A DNA stretch of 64,000 nt, taken from contig NC_135725.1 of assembly GCF_964656455.1 (NCBI RefSeq), positions 51,033,688 to 51,097,687 of the forward strand, written 5' to 3'. Position numbers and translations under genes: made by a program. Shown here piece after piece: positions 59,188-64,000 of the stretch. Positions within the stretch are counted from its first letter, which is position 1; every line of letters starts with the position of its first letter. Origin of the DNA: Halichoerus grypus (lineage: Eukaryota; Chordata; Mammalia; Carnivora; Phocidae). The notes below the pieces were generated by a model. It did not search any database and was not told where the DNA came from. It saw only the letters and a program-made list of their open reading frames with translations.

Positions 59188-59603
59188 GGATGTATTAGTT
59201 TGCTAGTGCTGCCATAACAAAGTGCCACAAACTGGGTGGCTTAAACGACAGAAACTGTCACATTTCTGGAGACTAAAAGTCTAAAATCAAAGTGTCAGCA
59301 TGGTAGGTTTCTTCTGAGGGCTGTGAAGGAGATTCTATTCCATGCCTGTCTTAGTTTCTGCTACCCTCAGGCATTCACTGACTTGTAGGTGGGGTTCTTT
59401 CTATAGCTTCACATCATCTTCCTTCTTTGTGAGTCTATGTGTCTAAATTTTTAAAAAGTATACAGTCATATTAGATGAAGGTCTATCCTAATGACCTCAT
59501 CTTAACTTCATCATCTGCAAAGATCTATTTGCAAATACAGCCACATTCATGAATACTGGAAGTCTACTTTAAAATCTTTTGGTAGACACAACTTAACATG
59601 GCA
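59188..59603 (-). mobile_element. MaLR-type solo LTR
   Basis: gatgtattagtttgctagtg, ctgccataacaaagtgccac, aaactgggtggcttaaacga, ttctggagactaaaagtcta, aatgacctcatcttaacttc, ...aacttaacatggcat. Third member in this window of the family at 18750 and 46434, in the same orientation. It lies near the HAL1-like fragment without joining it. Confidence 0.8.
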
Positions 59604-61411
59604 TAAATCAAATGATCATGGAAATAATCATGGGATATTTTAATGCTATTATACTTTTAACTTAGAAAATGAGAATTCATTTTTGAATTAATATTTGACA
59701 GATCAAATATAGAAATTAAGTAAAATTTATTGTCCCAAATCTTGATCAGTTTAATCTCAACTCTGTGGGTCTGTGCAAGCATGCATGTTGCACTCTTTTT
59801 TCACTGACAAGGCCTAGAAAAACAGGAATCCATGCTCCAAGTATACACAGCATATTTAGTATATAACATTCACCGCCTAAAGCATATGTACATCTGTAAA
59901 TCAGCCAGTCATAAAACAAACTTTAAGAGTAAGCATTGTGGTTCAAATGAGTGTAGAAGACTCTCTAACAGTTGCCATCTGTCTTTACTTTTCAAACTCA
60001 TTTGATCGGCCTCCTTAGCTTTATAGTACTTTTCTCATTCAGCACTTACATCAGTCCTATAAAGTCTGAAAAGAGATTTAAATGGACGCATAGCTCAGTA
60101 AGAGGGACAGAAGAGAAAACATTCAGGGACGGAAGCATGCATTGCGCTGCACCGTGGTAGAGAATTCACAAGTTTGGATCTCCCTAATTTAAAGTTTCCC
60201 TCCCCACTGATATTTGAACTAATAGAAAATATGGGAAAAGGAATAACAATTTAACTTTCAAAAAGTGAATGCAAATTAGATTTGCAAAATATTGCATGGA
60301 TTTTCTTCACAGAGTAACCTTTAAGAATAAATGGGTATAAACTTTGAGCCCTGGTGAGTCATTCAATCTAAACAGCTTCAAGAAAATGTCTGACCTTGGG
60401 TACATCTACACAGGCTTGATGATAAATTATTTGTTACTTGCAATAGTCTATGCCACAAGTGACCACTAATATGTACAAAATGTCATGAATAACATTTTAA
60501 TCAGCTGCCATGAGAGATGAGAAAGATTCTGCCAAGTGCTAGAATAAACCTAGTTCTTTATTGCAATGATGAATGTGAGAAGTTCTTTTACATGTGAAAG
60601 AAACAAGAATAGCAAATGTTGCTCACCAAACACTGAGTTGGCCCACCCCACCGTGCTTCAGTAAAGGATCTGAAGAAGACACTTTGAGAAATATGTTCAA
60701 GAGGGTAATACAATCTTTTAATATTAACTAATGCTAATTTGGTAGCTCTGATTATCTTATAAGAGATAGAAACTTTAATTACTGATTACTATAGTCTTTT
60801 CTCATGTTTGAATCTTCATTGCAATTCCTTTGTACTTTTCTTTTTGTATATTTAATATTTTCCCTTAAATATATTTATGCATTCATTTTATGATTACATT
60901 AATATCTAACATTTATTGAGCACTCATTAGATAATAATCCTTCTTTTAAATGATTTACATATATTCTTAAGTAGTCTCCAAAACAATCCTCTGAAATGGG
61001 TGCTATTTTATTCACACTTTAGGTTGACAATACTGAGGATCAGAAAATATAATTTGCTGAAGCTTGCACAAACTCCAGCTGTGTGAGGTGATCCTCTTAA
61101 AAGCAGAACTAGATTCTTAACAATCATTGCATACCTTGTATTACCTGGAGCACTTCCTGGTCCCCAAGTTGTTCCTTTAAGATCATGACCCATAAAATAT
61201 GCTAGGTGAGCTGATTCTTGACAGATAAGTAGATATTTTCCAGGTTGACGGAGTTGGGCAAAGACTTTCCAGGCAGAAATAATCAGAGTCCAAGCAAGTG
61301 AAAACAGACTTTATTCCACTGATGTAAATGTATAATATATACATGCCTATTATGCATGAAGGCTTTGGTATAAAATAGTGGTATCATGATAATTTTATAT
61401 AAATTTATGTT
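59604..61411. other. Mostly unique intergenic DNA
   Basis: No gene is supported. The only repeat I recognise is the MIR fragment at 60900-61125. Confidence 0.45.
60900..61125 (-). repeat. MIR fragment, nearly full length
   Basis: aatatctaacatttattgag, cactcattagataataatcc, aacaatcctctgaaatgggt, caatactgaggatcagaaaa, tttgctgaagcttgcacaaa, gcagaactagattcttaaca follow reverse-strand MIR across most of its length. Confidence 0.7.
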
Positions 61412-61607
61412 CATTGGGGCACCTGGGTGGCTCAGTCATTAAGCGTCTGCCTTCAGCTCAGGTCATGATCCCAGGGTCCTGGAATCGAGCCCCGCGTTGG
61501 GCTCCCTACTCGGCGGGAAGCCTGCTTCTCCCTCTCCCACTCCCCCTGCTTGGGTTCCCTCTCTCGCTGTCTCTCTGTCAAATAAATAAATAAAATCTTT
61601 AAAAAAA
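61412..61607 (+). mobile_element. CAN-SINE, near-consensus
   Basis: Head ggggcacctgggtggctcag, tcattaagcgtctgccttca, ggaatcgagccccgcgttgg, tctctcgctgtctctctgtc, tail aaataaataaataaaatctt. Exact target-site duplication ataaatttatgtt at 61399-61411 and 61608-61620. Four bases (catt) precede the usual GGGG start. Confidence 0.96.
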
Positions 61608-61739
61608 ATAAATTTATGTTGTCTACTCAGGAAAGACAGAGGAATATTACAACCTCCTTCAGTTTATGAACATAGTATATTGAATTTAGACTATTAAGAC
61701 TACAGTGTATTTGGGATAGAGCCACAGTTACATTAAGAT

Positions 61740-62240
61740 TTTAATGATCGTAGTTGTTGTATACTGTGACAGCTGATTAGCTAAAGGGGGCTTAAACCTA
61801 GAGGAACTCCTGAAGGCATCAAATTAATTCAGTGACATTATTATAAGACCTTTGCCGTTACGTTGCTCCATTCCCAAACTAACAGTAGTTTATTACAAGA
61901 TTCTGTCAGTCATGCATGGACTGCTACAAATGCATAGGCCAGGATTCATGTTGGTGATGAAAGAAATAAATGATAATCTAAATTATAGGAAACGCATTGA
62001 TTTTAGCCCTATGCTAAAATGAGTCTGGATGATTATAGTGGGTAAAAAGCCAAACCTAATTGCTGTTGATCAAATTGTCTACTTTTACCACTAGGACTAA
62101 TTAGCATGGTGATCAATATTAATGCTGAGTTTATCATTTAAAATAACTTACTTCTGGCTTTTAGAGCTAATTAGTGTTAATATGTTTGGTGCAGTTACTA
62201 ATTATTGGTGTCCAATAAATTTCTGATCATTATTAGGACC
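61740..62240. promoter_or_regulatory. TAAT-rich repeat-free block, candidate enhancer
   Basis: No repeat is recognised and homeodomain-type motifs are dense: gtgacagctgattagct (61767-61783), actaattagcatg (62096-62108), gagctaattagtgttaat (62164-62181), agttactaattattgg (62193-62208). Such clusters typify developmental conserved non-coding elements. This is inference from motif density only. Confidence 0.3.
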
Positions 62241-63417
62241 ATTGGAAAATGAGAAAGCCATTGCTTGAGCAGAGAAAAAAGAAAGAATTTTTCTGCGTAA
62301 GTTCTAAGTAAGAGTCATAGTCATATCATGCCAAAATACTTTGATGGGGATTTGAAAATACTGACAATTAATTCATCGGCAACATCCTATATAAAAACTC
62401 TGGACTATCATGCAAAAAATATGATGATAACGCTATGATCCTAACAACAGAGTAAATAAGGAGTACCTTTTAGTGTGCATTTAATAGACAAAATATTAGT
62501 TTAACTCAAAATATCTGAAAATATCTAGATTAATTAATAATGTAATTAAGAAACCGTTATTCAAACATGATGGTTTCCAATCTTTTCAAGTGTTCTCAAA
62601 TAGAAATATAATACCCCAAGTTATTTTAAAGCAATTTGGAGAACTGTTTCTTTTTCTGAATAGTCAAATACATATACACATTTATTGTTCATATTCAAGT
62701 TTACAAGCCATCCAATGAAGAAGAGTAGAATAAATTTGTTTTATGGTGCTTATGATTAAGTCTCAAAACTTAGTCATATTTTTTCCATAGATAGAATATG
62801 ATGGAAATTACTGAAGAATCCCAAAACCACTAGCCATTCTAACAAGAATCATGGAGTAACAGTAATACATGATTCTTTCCTCATCAAATACTGTGCTGTA
62901 GGGATTGAAATGGCACTAAGCAGCGATTGCCCCAATAGCACCTGGAAATATCTGAAAAAAAGACTCAGAATAGATGCTCTTCAAACAGGAAGGGTATGTG
63001 AGAAGGCTAGAAGTAGCAATGAGTATTTCAGGAATTAAGAAAAATTTAAAGCACTAGTTTGAGAGCAGTCTAAAGTTATCTGTGATTAAATTAAATTTGA
63101 TTTTTATGTGTGTAAAACTTTCATATAATCACTTTATTAGTGTTTGGGGATTTTTATAAACATGTTTTTAAAATGTAACATGATGTTCAAATAGCTTCTA
63201 CATTTCAAGTCATATTTTAACAGACACCTTTGCCTTAATGAAGTAATGAAATGGAATCCCATTTGGTGGCTTTGGTCTTAATTTACTAAATGACAGCCTA
63301 GCAGATTAAAAGAGTTAATGTTGCTTCTTACTACTGAAATATAAAACTTCGTTAATTGGGGTCAACAGTGAGAGTAAAATAGAGAAGGAGGGAAAAAATC
63401 CTACTGTCCCTTTTGTA
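62241..63417. other. Repeat-poor AT-rich DNA
   Basis: No gene or repeat family is recognised. The part at 63040-63360 also contains several TTAAT/ATTAA words and may be conserved, but nothing in the sequence proves it. Confidence 0.35.
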
Positions 63418-63611
63418 TTTTTTTTTTTTTTTGCAGATTTTAAAGATTTTATTTATGTATTTGAGAGAGAGCACTAGAGAGAGAGAAAGCACAAGTGAGG
63501 GTCAGAGGGAGAGGGAGAAGCAGGCTCCCTGTGGGGCATGATCCCAGGACCCTGAGATCATGACCTGAGCTGAAGGCAGATGCTTAACTGACTGAGCCAC
63601 CCAGGTGCCCC
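63418..63611 (-). mobile_element. CAN-SINE
   Basis: Minus copy: t-run, ttttaaagattttatttatg, gagagagcactagagagaga, ctgagccacccaggtgcccc. The central part is shortened (ctccctgtggggcatgatcc). I could not find a target-site duplication: flanks tgtcccttttgta and tatattattcttg differ. Confidence 0.92.
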
Positions 63612-64000
63612 TATATTATTCTTGCTCTTCATCTCACTCAATACCCTGTGAACACTTTCAGATTTCTTGTGTCCTTTTGGTTTTTCCTTCCCCCAAATCC
63701 TTACTAAAACCTGCCTTCCAGGATGAATCTAATATTAGTGATTTAAAGCAATATCTGTGTGAGGACACACTGGGAACATCGCAGAAAGATTTAGGTATCT
63801 TGCTGGAATCTATCCAAATAGCCTAAAAAACATCTCTGTTTATGCATTAAATGTCAGTGGACAAGTAAGTCCTTATGTTTCCTTCTAAGGAATATTTGCA
63901 TTTTAATACTACATTATGCCTGCTGAATGAAAAATTTGGTCCTTTATGAAAAGAAACATAAATCATTGATCAAAGCACTCCAGGATTTGTTTCCTGCTGC

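Overview
The window is nuclear DNA from a carnivoran mammal. The clearest evidence is 25 copies of the tRNA-derived carnivore SINE (CAN-SINE/SINEC), with the head GGGCGCCTGGGTGGCTCAG, a pyrimidine-rich body and an AATAAATAAAATCTT-A(n) tail. The best preserved copies resemble the forms I know from bears, seals and mustelids rather than those of dogs or cats, so I infer an arctoid carnivore. There are no operons, no CRISPR array, no tRNA or rRNA gene and no recognisable functional protein-coding exon. The DNA is AT-rich, methionine-started open frames are short and scattered, and most lie in decayed repeats. I read it as intergenic (or very long intronic) sequence.

Layout. 1-5.3 kb: mostly unique AT-rich DNA with one fairly young L1 3' end (1870-2162). 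5.3-9.8 kb: a dense repeat block with seven CAN-SINEs and several old L1 3' ends. 10.1-15.2 kb: an MLT1-type LTR, then an old L1 that can be followed from ORF1 into ORF2. It is broken by two SINEs and by a processed pseudogene of ferritin light chain (12350-13271) that still carries its 5' UTR iron-responsive-element hairpin. 15.2-33 kb: sparse repeats, including two SINEs inserted one after the other at the same site (about 21.26-21.71 kb), a Tigger2-like transposon, an L1 tail, a long L2 remnant and a hAT-like element split by a SINE. 33.4-34.1 kb: an LTR with a nested SINE. 34-46 kb: mainly unique sequence with scattered MIR fragments, including stretches that look like candidate conserved non-coding DNA. 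46.4-52.4 kb: an LTR with a nested SINE, MIR and L2 relics (the L2 split by a SINE that contains a 32-bp perfect palindrome) and a second Tigger2-like element. 52.5-59.6 kb: an L1-inside-L1 mosaic, a HAL1-like fragment and a MaLR LTR. 59.6-64 kb: unique DNA with a TAAT-rich stretch at 61.74-62.24 kb, and two SINEs.

Nothing here works together as a gene system. The value of the window is its insertion history: target-site duplications can be read for nearly all the SINEs and for the ferritin retrocopy. I found no convincing undescribed biological system. The items most worth a second look are the ferritin retrocopy with its altered IRE, the triple target-site repeat around the SINE pair, the palindrome, the L1 mosaic junction with its 52-bp tandem repeat, and the TAAT-rich candidate enhancer. 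Family names come from my memory of consensus sequences, not from a RepeatMasker run. Boundaries without a target-site duplication are good to roughly 10-50 bases.
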